Source: Callaeas wilsoni (lineage: Eukaryota; Chordata; Aves; Passeriformes; Callaeidae). Taken from it: a stretch of DNA of 64,000 nt. The translations under genes were made by a program, and so were the position numbers. Below the pieces are notes generated by a model that saw nothing but the letters and a program-made list of their open reading frames with translations, was not told the origin of the DNA and did no database searches. Within the stretch, counting starts at the first letter, position 1. The number at the start of each line of letters is the position of its first letter. Below, in pieces: positions 32,712 to 45,400 of this stretch. The stretch spans positions 1 through 64,000 of the forward strand of contig VWPU01018980.1 of assembly GCA_013398955.1 (NCBI GenBank). The letters run 5' to 3'.

Positions 32712-34786
32712 TCAAGTTTCTGGAAAGTATTGCTCCACATCTACCCCTCTGGCTTTGAAAAACTCTCTAGAATGACAGATGATAAATACATAGCAATTAA
32801 TATGAATACAAAACAAGATAGCAGGACAAGCAGCTATAACGTTTAATTCCTCTGAGCGCCCTTCCTCTCAGACATTGTAGGAGAAGTTGTTTAAAATGAG
32901 TGGTTTACTTCAAGTTTTGCTGAAAATATTATCTAAAACCTCACTGAGTATGGCTACTGAGGACACATTGGGCTTTTTCCACTTTGCCTCAATTCATTGA
33001 ACTCTTGGATACACAAACTTAATAGAAAAAGTTTCAAATAAAACCTATGGGTGATTTAGTATACAAAACTGCTATTAATGAACTCTTAGGAATAGAACTA
33101 ACAGGAATTCTTTAAGATGATGCCTTTTAAAATGATTTTATTTCCTATTTTAAAGCTGACTTTCTGGAAAACAATATTGAGGCATGAAATGTTCCCATTT
33201 TATGATGATTCTGGAGATATACAATAAGACTTTTCTGACAGATTTGCTGTTTTTAATTAGAATCAAAAGTGCAGACAAAAGCCATAGTTATAAGAAAATG
33301 TTATATTTTCATTAATATTTTAATAGAGACATCTGAAACAGTCATTTTGCCCAGAAGAATAGGTCAAGTCTCTGAATATTTGATTTCAAATGTAACTGGA
33401 ACAAAAATATTGATTTAAATACAAACTATTAAGTATGTGAACCAGGTACTGCCTTGAGGAAATAAACTGATGTGGGACAACAGCAAAAGAAAAGAACCAG
33501 TTTTGATCTTTTTATTGGACTCTTGACAACAAATACATGAAATTCTGACTAAATGCCTAAATTCAGGTTTCAGACAATTTCTTTTTGTAATGTAAATAAA
33601 AATATGTGATTAATGTAGCATTTCCTGAGTGGATACTAGAATTACTTCATCTTTTTGATTAATCTCTTAGGCATACACTACAGCTTTAATTGAAAAAAAC
33701 TGTGTACAAATGTAGTGAGCCAAGAATACATCCCTTGTAGTTAAAATGCATGCTCTGTGTGCATCCATTGGTAGCAACCCACTGCAAAGAGAGGAGAATG
33801 GCTCTAAACTGCACTGGTAGCAAAAACATCCAGCCTCTTTCTTCCTTTGCCCACCATTACTTGTTACAACTCTAAAAATGCATATGAGATTGTGAGTGAA
33901 ATTTAGTCTTCAACTGAATATGGAAGTAATCAGAGGACTTTCACTTTTTGCTACATAAATTGGTTTTCTAGTCTCTATTTGCACGTGATAAACAATGTAA
34001 ATTCAAGATTAGTTTTATCCTTTTTCTTTGCACTATAGGGGGAATTTGAAGACCCTTTTAAAGAAGCCAGTCACCAGGTACATGAGTACTTTCCAAAAGT
34101 GCTACCTTGACCCCAAAGCAGTGTAAGTACAGCAGTCTGACCTGGGGAGTCGGAGGCAGCTGCCAGCTTTCTCTCAGCGAGACGGACTGTAGGCTTGAGT
34201 GTCTGTCTCTGTGTTGTGCACCGTTACTTAACCATGCCCATCATCACACCTGGCTGGAGGTGGCTCTCACAGTTTCCTCTCACAGTTGCACCTCATTCCA
34301 GTAAATCTCAGCCACTGAGACTGCAGCTGTGTGGCTCAGGACTGCTCTTGTTTTTCCTATCACCCCATGAGACAAACCATATACAGGAAACTTGATTTAT
34401 CTTTCCTGTCTCTATATCGAGACCAATAATTATATTCAGACAGAGCAGATGTCAGCATCTGGATGTGATCTGGAGATGGCAGGAGAGGGAGAACTGCCTG
34501 GTCTTTGGTTGTGGTTTCTAAATTCCAGTTCATCGCTGAAATTACTTCCTAAGTTCTAACAATACTCTAGCAATTCTAGCTCTAGCTGGAATACACCTTA
34601 ACTTCCAGATACTAGTTTTCATTAATGAGCTCTGAAGTACCTCTGATTTTCATCTCCCCAAAGTGCTCATTTAAACTGTCTTGGCAAGTTTGGTGAGCTT
34701 GACAGCCTTCTATAGTGTCTTTCCATACAACACCTTTTTCACCACAACATTTTGATATTTAACATGTAGATTTACTTGTCAGGGAG
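32712..34786. other. Intergenic stretch; no gene recognised
   Basis: AT-rich DNA with no long open frame. A 39-base segment at 34039-34077 is flanked by an AG and a GT and reads as an open exon-like unit (GEFEDPFKEASHQ). It is too short to support by itself and is treated as a finding. Confidence 0.6.
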
Positions 34787-34843
34787 CATAGAATCACAGA
34801 ACTATCAGTGGCTGAAAAAGACCATTGAGATAATTGAGTTTAT
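34787..34843 (-). mobile_element. Remnant of a CR1-type 3' tail, minus strand
   Basis: CATAGAATCACAGAACTATC at 34787 and the following words (GGCTGAAAAAGACCATTGAG) are a mutated reverse complement of the CR1-type 3' end. Only about 55 bases are recognisable, so it could come from CR1 itself or from the CR1-derived tail of a SINE. Confidence 0.65.
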
Positions 34844-35281
34844 TGTATGAGAATATAAGATGATAAATTAAGTAAGGTATAAACTTTAAAGTATATTTGA
34901 TTAGATTCAGTGTTAAAAGCCTCAGGACTAGTGTGAGGCCTATCTTCTAAACACCTCTCTTAGTTCCCACCATGCACAGCAGTGTAATGCTTGGGCTGAC
35001 ACACATCGTGGGACAGTGTGCCTTTAATCTAAACTGTGTTGAGCTTGTCTCCCACGCTAAGAGCCCTCACTGTGTCTCTTCAGGTGGGGTTAGCTCCCAG
35101 CACCACCTCGTGGTGTCCTTGCCCACACCAAGCTGCAGGGCAGGACAGCAGACCATGTGTTAGCAGAGACCAGGCAAACACCACAAATGTGTAGTGGTGG
35201 CTCTGCATCCCAGAATATCATCTTAGCTGGCAAGAACAGAGTCTGCTGACTGAAATCTCTCTGACTGCGCAGTGCCACGTG

Positions 35282-35370
35282 GGTGTGGATGCGGATGCGG
35301 ATGCGGATGTGGATGCGGATGCGGATGTGGATGCGGATGCGGATGCGGATGTGGATGTGGATGTGGATGT
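35282..35370. repeat. Hexanucleotide tandem array (GGATGC/GGATGT), 14 full units
   Basis: Fourteen perfect-length hexamers run from 35287 to 35370, preceded by a partial unit. Nine are GGATGC and five are GGATGT, and the sixth base is the only variable position. Every C is followed by G, so C-to-T changes at this site are what CpG deamination would give. The array has no stop codon in several frames and creates false open frames on both strands, with Asp-Ala, Cys-Gly and Ser-Ala type dipeptide repeats. It is immediately followed by GCTGG-type repeats to about 35396. Confidence 0.95.
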
Positions 35371-35396
35371 GTTGAGCTGGGCTGGGCTGGCTGGGG
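35371..35396. repeat. Short GCTGG-type repeat next to the hexamer array
   Basis: A run of GCTGGGCTGGGCTGGCTGGG-type pentamers at about 35376-35394 adjoins the GGATGY array, making one composite G-rich tract of about 110 bases on the plus strand. Confidence 0.75.
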
Positions 35397-38300
35397 TGTT
35401 TCTGTTAGCTGCTCTTGGATTCAGGAGATGGTCCACAGCAGCAGCTGTGCTCAGGCGAAAGCTCAGTTTGGAGTGCTCTTGACAAGTGGAAGTGTAAGTT
35501 GTTACAAGCAATCCATTATCACCCTTGACTTGTTTGGCTCCTTTCTGTACCTTCCTTGGGGGCACTGCAAAAGCCAAAGTTGTGTTTACATAGCTCTATT
35601 CCTCCTTGGCAGTCTCCTTAATCTTTTGGAAACTGAGTGTGGCACAAAAACAGCACACTGCAGGCACAGGTCTAGTAACCCTAACTCTGCCTATCCATAA
35701 AACAAGCAGTATAACAAAAAGTTCTGTCTTCAGCCTCTTTTTGAAAATAGTACTGGAAAGACACACACATTCTGTTTCAATTAAACAACACGCAGATGCC
35801 ATGAACCAACCCAGAAAAAGACAGTACTTTACCGGGGTTCTCTGCTAGCATCAGAAAATACTACAGCCTTTTTCTAATCAGAGTTTTTTGTTCAGTGCCT
35901 TGAAAAGGACAGATGAGTAGACAGGGTTGGTAGGGAGCCTCAGGAACCACAGAAAAGACAAAGAAAATTTTTCCCTTCTCACCCCTTCTCCTCCATTTGA
36001 AGGTTTGGTTTCATTATCATGAGCCTCTTTCAGACTCGGATGCCTCTAGCAGTTTTCCCACAAGGCATGCCAAAGACAAACACACAATCTTCTATGGCTG
36101 GAATTTAGAGAAGTTGTTAAAATCTTTCCTCAGGCCTGGGAGGTACGGATTGAAAATAATTTCTCATAATTTCCAGGTCAATATCCAACAGTTGTTGTCT
36201 AACTGTTCTCCTTTCATTTAATAAAGCATCAATTACTCTGTTGGAAATGGGACGTGGTTAACAAAAGAGATGGAGAACCTCCCTCTCTGCCCTGTTTGTC
36301 AGGATGGCTCATAGTTCAGGGATCAGATGAGATATGGAAACTGAATTTCCTCAGAGGAAATAGGGAGTAGTCTAGAGATTTCATGTGATGTGTCACTCCT
36401 CTCACTTCAGAACAACTGAATAAAAAAAAAATATAAGGTCATCTTCGCATACTTCCCACACTGGCTGGAGCTTTTCTCCAGTCAAATGATTTGTTACACC
36501 CAAACCAGACCTGAAACTGAGTACATTTGTTCAAGTCTTCTTCACAAGAGCAAATTTCTCACTAAGACATCCCCATATGCTTAGTGCTGTAATATAGTAA
36601 TTACTGAAAAATCTCACTGAAGGAAAGTCATTCATGAGGGTATTTTTGGAAGAGCATCCTGGTATCCTCAATTATTTTAGGTTTGAGGATTGTGAGACAG
36701 GCTAAGCCCTCTGCTTTCTGACAGAACAGTTCTGCTTAATTAAAATAACACAATTTGGAAGAGCAGACACAGATCAAATGGTCTAAAAAGAAACCAGACC
36801 ACAAAACAAGAGAGTAGGCTCATATTTGTCAACAGATCTGATTTTTATCTCGTACTCTTCACCAGCACATTGTTTACCCATTTGAAGTGTTTTTGTATTG
36901 CTGTTGTATGTGATGTTATCAGATCATTTCATGAGCAATTTTCACATTACAGAGTAAAATAAACAGCTCCCAAAACATATCAGAGACACCTTCTCTGTAT
37001 ATTATGTTCATGTCAAAATTAATTCTTGCAAAAATAAATTGTGAACGGAGCCTAACAGAAATTATTCTGAAATATTATGCTGTTCAAACTGAAACCTTAT
37101 TTCCTTAAACTATTGGCAAGATTTTTTAAAAAATCAGTATTTTTTCTAGATGGAGAACCTGCAACATTGGCCAAAAACACCTAAGCAATTCCATAGCCAT
37201 TTCTTTGACTTTTTGAAAGTTATTTTCAACCCTCATATAGCAATTTCTTTAGCACACTATTGAAGGAGTAAATGTCATTCTTGAGTTATTCCCCACAACT
37301 CAGAATTTTTAATGGTCTCAGTGGGAGCAGGTTTGCTCTCAAGTAATGTATTGCTGTGCCAACACAAAATATATTTGGATGTCAGTCTTGTAAAATGTGA
37401 GAAATGAAGCCAGAAAACTTATATTTTCCACCAAACTTCTCCCAGTCAGATCACCGTACCTGTCAAACAAATGTCACCAATGTTTGTGATATCCCTGTGA
37501 GTGTCAACAGGCTGGAGAACTTATTTCTAAAGGACTTCAGATAGTGCTGGGAGGCTTCAAGCTGTCCAGGAGCTGTTAGACTAGGTTACCTTTCAGCAGA
37601 AGCATCTCCTCCTATGCAGAGCAGCTCCTGAAGCTCTTCAGCCTGCAGAATGGCATGTTCACACAGCCCGTAAGAAGCTTTGCTTTGGTTGTGTGGGCTG
37701 ACAGTCAGGAGCTACACACATGGTTCACTTGTTGCCACAGAGGTGGCATGACCGAGAGAGGGGCTGGTGAGTAAACAGGCACAGTACACAGCCAGCTCAT
37801 TTCAACCTGCTTGGGTATGTGCAAATCACCACCCACACTCACAGAGTGAAGGGGAAAAGAAGAAAAATAGCACTTTTAGAGTGAGATCCTTAGTTATTTC
37901 CCGTCTGGTAGGAAATGCCTGGAGCCATGATAGACCTGGTGGCAGCAGAGGAGGAGGAGGAAACCCTCCACCACTCCGGTGCAACTTGCTGGTTGCTCTT
38001 ACACTGAGTTAAATCAGTATGCAGGTTGGACTGCATTTATTCTGGTGTATCATTACATACACTACTAAAAAAAGCAATTGAGAGCCATTACATAACAGAG
38101 GGATTGATCTAATGGAAGATTCTTTGTCTAAAATTGTGGTTATTAATTCTTGTACTCCCATGATGTGTATCGGCTATGCAAGATATGTTCATTCAAAATC
38201 CCAGTCCTGTCGAGCCACAAATATGCTCATCTCCTGTGACTTATTTTAGCTGCTTTGTGTCAGTATTAAACAAGCTCCCCGTTTAATGCTGTTGGAGCAA

Positions 38301-41300
38301 GTGAAGATAGAGAGAATGCCAGTTTTTCTCCTAATAAGCTGTCATTACCTAAGAAATTGTAAATGTTGGGCTATTGCTTTCATACAATATGAGATACTGT
38401 AACATAGACATTATTTCATTAGGTGATATTTAAATCTTCCTCTAGCTTCTATAAGTGCATTTTTCAGGTTACAATTTGCAAATTCTATTTATTGTGACAT
38501 AAGTCAGTTCGTTGCACTTCACTGAACTCTTTAAAGTAATGGAGACGCTCTTCTGAAACTTTGCTACTTTACAAGTTATTTGTCTTTATTCACGAAGCCT
38601 GTGGATACCCAGGTAATTTTATTTTTAAACTTTCAAACTCTAAAAATTAGTCATTTCATACACCCTCTTCTGTCTCATGTAACACATATTAGCTTCTTAA
38701 GGGAATAATCCTGAAAAGAATATCTTCTTATATCACCCAGAATACATGTCCCACATTTGTTTATGCCAATGTTGGGGGAATTTTTTAATGTGGGATATGT
38801 GTCTAGTCTAAACATGACTAAGAAATAGCACACATTTCCATAGTCACAAGATACATAAAGTATTTCCTCTTTGGCATAAAAAACATGCCTGAGAAAAGAA
38901 TGCCATGAAATACCAAATGCAAACTTTACAGACCCAAAAATTAGATGGCTACATTATTTTTTTGAAAGAGTAAGTTACATCAGCTAGTAATTAGAAGTTA
39001 CCCTTGAGCTGACAGCTGCTAGTCAGTATGAAACTAATATTATTTTCCCTTTTTTAATCTTTTTAAGAAAAGAAACAAGGCTCTATCTTCTGGACCCTTA
39101 AAAATAGCAGCTGTTATATGAGCTGGTTTCATAATAATGCTTTTGTTGTTAGAACTCCCAATAGAGACTTCTAGCACTGAAAGGGAAAGAAAAGTACTTT
39201 CCATCTACCTTTCTTCATGGCTGGGGAATGTAATCAAGTACAGCATTTCCAAAGTGAGTTGGTATTTTGGTTGGGTTTTTTGGAGGGTTTTTTTTTCCCT
39301 TTATGGGTTTTGTTCTGTCCTTTGAGAACTGTATACTTCTTCAGGTGAAAATAAAACCAAATTCACTTTGCTGTTTCTGAGTGATGGTGAAGGATAAGAA
39401 ATGTCTATATATGTTGAGTAGGATTCAGAAGCTTGAATGGGAGCTGGGCAGAGCCTATCAGTTTAAAACTCCAGGTGCATCCAGGGGTGGAAGTTATGGT
39501 TATGTTGCTACAGTGTAGTCTGGAGACTGTTGTTTTCTGTGCAGCCAGATGATACTGCAATGTGACAGCTAAGCTCGCTTCCTCCCCAGTATCCTGGCTA
39601 CTGGCAGGCTGCAATTGCCAGCTCCGTTCCATGCTGTCCTGGGACAATATAAGGCACCATGTCTACACCAAAACCATGCCAGGATCACTGTCTAGCAGCA
39701 CTTCCTCCTTGCTGATATTTTACTAAAGCAAATTTGTGGATGTAGTCCTGCAGACTCAAGCTACAGGACTGGCCCTAAGCTCTTCCCATGGTAATGCAAA
39801 CCCTGCTGTCTGAAACCAGCATAGCATCTTACTGGGAATTCTACGAGCTGATAGGGCGGGAAAATGTCACATAACAAGACTTGCTGTCAGACCTCTTTGT
39901 TTTCTATTCTAATTTCTTTTTGCAAATGAGTCTTATCTCTTGACAAAATATCACCTGTCCTGTCCAATATGCATGAGTCACACAACAGAAGAAGGATAGG
40001 GTGTGTCTGGAGAAGTTAATTCTGACACAGAAAGAGTAGGATTTTGAGAGACATGACTTATTCAGAAACTATTTCTTTCTACTTTTTTTATTTCCTATCT
40101 CAGTCCACAATTCCAGTTGCTAGCAAAAGAGGCATCAAGGAAATTTCACCAAAAAAAAGAAGATTGACTTTCAATTTCTATTTCTTTTGTGGCCTACCAA
40201 AAATATGTTTCTTTTAAAAGAATCTTATTTTTACTTGAGCTCCTTGAATTGCATAAATTGCTTTCTTACAAAGGAAACCACAACACTTTTGATCATGAAA
40301 GGTATTTATTTGTGTGAAGATCAATATAAACCCAAACTTACATTTTGAGATGCCCAGGTTACAACCATTGCTGGACATCTGCTGTAATAGATTTGGTGAA
40401 GTGCAGAAAATGTTTTTACAGCCTTACTGAAGAGGTGATGCCATGTGGCACTGAGGGAGCACTGCTAGAAGAGTAACAGATGTAAGAATTAGCTATTTTG
40501 AAAACTGTTGCAGATTATGAATGGGCAAAATGCACTGGACAAACAGTTTGCTTGGTACAATACAATCGACATCAAAATTTGAGTTCTCTTAATCCATAGG
40601 AAAAATATTAGAGTCAAAACATTTTATTCAATATTTTTGATACTGCATTTAAAAATCATGTTTAATTAAACATAATTAGATACAACTATGAAAAATTCAA
40701 AAGATATTTTGATTAATCTACCATGGATAACTAATTTTCAAACTGATCATTATTTTTCAAGGAGCAGGGAGAAAAGATAATTTATAAGCAAAAGGGAAGA
40801 AACCTCTTTATGTTAAAGGATTGTTCTTCTGTTTTGCCATTAACTAAAAAGAAAATAAAATTTTACAATACTGGAACTGGTAATGAGCCTAATCTGTCAC
40901 TCACAGTCATGCTATTTCCCAGAATAATGAAGGAGGGCAACATCTGGTACTTAATCAAGACCTACCTTGTTTTGTTCATGCATTGAATTTTACTCAGATC
41001 TGTGGCAAAAAAATTTAAATATCACATCCTGAGATGTATTCCTAATATCATCTACTTAAAGTAAGTGTAAAGAAACATATAATTTTTATTTATATATATT
41101 TTTAATATATCCATGTACTTATTTAAATCGTACAGTCTTAGTTAGAGTTCCTTAAAAATGAAATAATTAGGATCTTTTGATCATGAATGCAAGTTGCGAA
41201 ATAAAGCAAGAGGGTAAATAAATTAGTATCTAGATAAACTTCTTGATTAAATGAATCTTGTTAAAAGCACCAGATGCAAAAAAGACAAAAGACTAATTAT

Positions 41301-44300
41301 CAGCATCAGTGATGCTAATTGAGTGATTGACTTGCTGATTACAATGACCCACTGCTGTTAGACTTCTGTGAGAATTGTTTGCTCTTGAATTATTCTCACA
41401 TGTTGAAAATGCTGTTTGGTGGCATATTTTATATGCAATTATTTTGTCTATTGATATAGAACACGTTTGCCCCAGGAAAACCTCTATTTTTGTAGCATGC
41501 AAGTAATTTTTCTATAAACACTATTGACTAGACTAATATTGGTGGGTTTTATGTTTAAAACTACACAATGTCTAATTTGTCTACGTTTGTCATTATTTTT
41601 GATCCATGAAATTCTTTTAATTGCCACTGAATATCATTTGCAATCTCAAGGAAATTTATAAATAATAAGTGAAAAATCAGAAGCTCGTCAGCTAGTGGAA
41701 GCTGAGAAATGTTCAAGACAAAGCAGAGGTTCACCAAATGACATATGACTAAATACTCATAACAGAAAAACCCCCTAATTAGACTTAGCTGAGCTGTGGG
41801 AATATAATCAACAACCTCCCATTGCTAACAATACTTAGTTTGAAAGACCTTCCAAATATATGACTTTGTCATGTCATGCATTTAATTTATGTAATTGGAA
41901 CAGAAAAAAAATATGAATAATTGTCAAGAGACTTACTGGATGTGGCTGTCATGTTCTTAATGGTACTAAAAAAAAAGAAGTTAAAAGGCACAAATATTTT
42001 CAATAATTGGAAAACAGCATGTCTTTGCTTGCAGATTTTGCCTTGTCTTCTGTGTTGGTGCTGTTCAAGTACCTAGGAGTACTCCTGAAGAGAAAGAGAG
42101 GGGAGTATTGCTGCTCTACTGCCTCTGTGTTTTTGAAATCCATTTTGTCACATCTTAGTACATAAGGATTTTTGTGCTCCATAAATCTCTTACTGGCTCT
42201 TACTGCATAAGAACTAGATGGATGATCAGGAGGAGAGTTAAGTCTCTAAGACTCAGTCACAATGGTAGCAAAGTCTGACTTGACATTTTTTCCTGCAGCA
42301 TTTTCACACCTGAACTACATTCAAGTTTCTAGTTCTCCAAACTAAATTACCCCATTAACAGCTCTCATAGCTTAACTCCTCCTTATGCACATCTAGGGGG
42401 AGAAAAATGGTTGAACCAAACATTTTTGAGGAGCAGTCAATCATAATAAAGAAGAAGCAACAGATAATGGCAGAAACCTGAAGCAACCTATTATCCCAAA
42501 AATGTTTGTCTCCTCTTTGTATACATGCTTTCAAGTGATGAGCTAGATTTGATGGACTTAGCTCAAGGTTTCACTTTGCAACCTTCTCTTGGGTAGCTTT
42601 GCTCAGACTCAAAGGACCTGAAGGAGGCAGCTCAAGATTTGTGTGCAAAGAGACTCAGCAAGCAAGACATGCACAAATTCAGAGTGCATTTTCTCATTGG
42701 AGAAAGCTGCTGTTCCTTGTTTTATAAGGACAAAAGTGCTAGTGAATTTTCTTATTCAGGCTAATCCCAGGACTTTGTGTCAGTCATGGAAGACTGCTTG
42801 GGGTGGATAAAAAATAACACCTTCCCTTCCCACCTACTCATCATTTAAGTTTACTGTGTGCTATGCATAGGAATACAAAATAAACATGTATTAAGTTAGC
42901 ATCTTAATGACTCTGGGGTCTCTAAGAGACAGAAAGCAAAGGAATCCATCACTGTCTTTGCATGTGATGTCACGTATGCACCAAAGAGAAACACTCTGGA
43001 GTCATCAAAATGTTCTTTCCTTTTTATGTAACTGAATGTGCTGAGGTAATTTCCTCTAAAGCAATTTTTAGGAGGAGGTGTTCATTGTTATGTCAACATG
43101 TGAAAGCTTCAATATTATGCAAAAATGTTGATTTAATAGCCACACTATTCATCACTCACAGAGAGGTCTCATGAGTTTACTGACATGCATAGAAAGATTT
43201 CCATTTTCTTCCAAGAGCTAAGCATCATTATTGCTAAGCTAATGAGTACTTTGAGGAAATGGCTACCAACGACAACTGGAGGATTTCTGAATCTGACATC
43301 TGTTCTTGACAGAATTCAATTACTTGTAAGGCAATTATGGTAAATAAAAAGTACCGAATTCAGAAAATAGAGGTATTGTTAGCCTGACGTGGCCCACACA
43401 ACTGGAACATTTGGTTCAAGGAAGTAATACACAATAAAATAAGTTACCCTTCTGTGAAGCTATTGTTACTATGTGTGCAGTTTCTACAATGCTAATCAAT
43501 TGCTAAGAAATTAAGTGAAAAATGCTGTGCTTTTTACAAAGGGATACCTTCATCAGTATTCCAGCAGAGACTTTCTGGAAATAACTAGGTGGGTCTGAAT
43601 CAAAGCCCAACTCTGAATACCACCAAAATTTGGCTGAAGATATTGTGAATTTTCTCTCTTCTCCTCTGGGAACAATCATGTCTGTCTTCTCTGTCTTCAA
43701 GTTAGTTTAATAATCTTCTGCAAACTGAAGATAAAATGGGTTTCAGAGCTGTTTCATCAAGAAGCAACCTTGGCTAATTTAGTTGATTAAGACCCTATCA
43801 AACTTTCATTACTGGTGTTCTCAGACACTAGATGTTAAGGGAGCAGGAGGAGTTGCTTTAGCATTAACTTTGAGGTAAAAAGATAATGCTGTAAATCAAG
43901 GAAATGGATCCACATGAACAGAAATATAACTTCTTTCATCATCTGGAGCCTGAAGTGAGGTTTCTAGCTTCCTCGAGCTATCACACAGATAAAATCAGGG
44001 GCCTAAGAATGGTTGTCAATATATTCTTTACAGAGCACTGCAAGACTCCTATCCAGTTTGTATGTGAGACTTTTCAGGATAATTTTTGATGTTAGCTTGA
44101 TCCTTTCTGCAGAGCATTTTTATGCTTGTGCAGGATCTGACCCAGAGAAATAACAGCCAGAGAAATATAAAGTAATTTAGATCTAGAAGCAGCAGAGCTG
44201 TAGCCAAGCAGTTAAAACTGCTTTACACAGTGTGTGCCATGCATAAAGAGCTGGGCCTAGTAAAAGCGAGTCTTAAGAAACATTAGACTAGACAGTAAAC

Positions 44301-45400
44301 TTTTAGATGGCTAAAATTAAGGTAGAATTTACCACAACTTGGATATCGGGTCCAAAATTACAATCCTTTCTCAGATGCTAGATTGAAAACAACAGTCCTC
44401 AGTGTCCTACCTAAAGGCACTGGGAACCTCTACTTGCACCCAGAAGCTCCCTGAGCATTTTGAGGGTATAACAGCTCCCACCAAGCAAATGAGACATCCA
44501 GTTTCCATCCAGTTTTACATGTCACCTAAAACTGATTCCTGTGAAAGGTCCACTTCAGCGCACAAGACTTAGATGCCAGCCACATCATGTTACAGGGTCT
44601 GTCTTTCCAAAATACTGCAGCTCCACAAATAATCACAACAAAATTTTGGCACTTTGAAAGAAAACAGCTAATGATGGAAAGCATGTCACAGTTTCCAAGT
44701 CTGCTTGCTATTATGCAGGAGTGTTTTTATGGGAAGTAAGTGTCAGGTTTTGTCAATTGAAGGCTGAAAAGCACTTGTCAGTGACAGAGTATGCTCTGTT
44801 TTATTTTATGTTCTCAGTATAATAAAGAAATAGGGAAAGTTAATGCAGGAAGCATGTGGTGGCAGCTAGATGTATTCATGGGAGAGATAATAGATGTAGA
44901 TGCAGCCTCTTTCTAGAAGTACCTATCTAGCAGTGCTACATCAGTGAATCATAAGGAGGTCTGAAAATTTGAAACCCCAATATGGAGAATGCTTGGACTT
45001 TACCCAAGTGGTTCAGAACACGGCCTATATTTTCTTTTACAAGCTAATGAACATGCTATAACCCTACAATTTTCCTTCCTCTGTCCACAGTGTAGCTGCA
45101 TCCAAACTCCTGCTTCAAAGGGATTTTGCCATCAGCCAATTCTCTGATCCTTTCAGGGGATGGAAGAATGATTTTTGCACTGTTTGAGTTTAATTTTGGA
45201 GCTGAGGGGATCCTGCTGAGCATGTCTTGTCACTAAATCAGAGAGGTAACATGTGAATTGTCTGGGGGGAATTTGCTGTGGACATTGTCAAAGCATGGGA
45301 TTAGCCTTGCAGGCTTGTGGGACTCTGCTTAATTTGAATTTTGATTGTGTTTCATGTTCAAGCAAAACATTGGAACAAAGGCAACCGAAGTGTAAGAGCT
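35397..45400. other. Long AT-rich intergenic stretch; no gene recognised
   Basis: Ten kilobases contain no frame with recognisable protein similarity and no clear transposon. Composition is uniform and AT-rich, with slightly GC-richer patches near 37.5-38.0 kb and 39.4-39.8 kb. The segment at about 38,080-38,620 has the look of conserved non-coding sequence: a mixed-complexity AT/GC pattern with homeobox-like TAAT words and no simple repeats. That impression is subjective. Confidence 0.55.

Noticed and set aside
35218..35700. Long frames on both strands across the hexamer array (up to 142 codons)
   Set aside because: The Asp-Ala, Cys-Gly and Ser-Ala dipeptide runs are translations of a 6-base repeat that lacks stops. 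Flanking sequence has no coding character.
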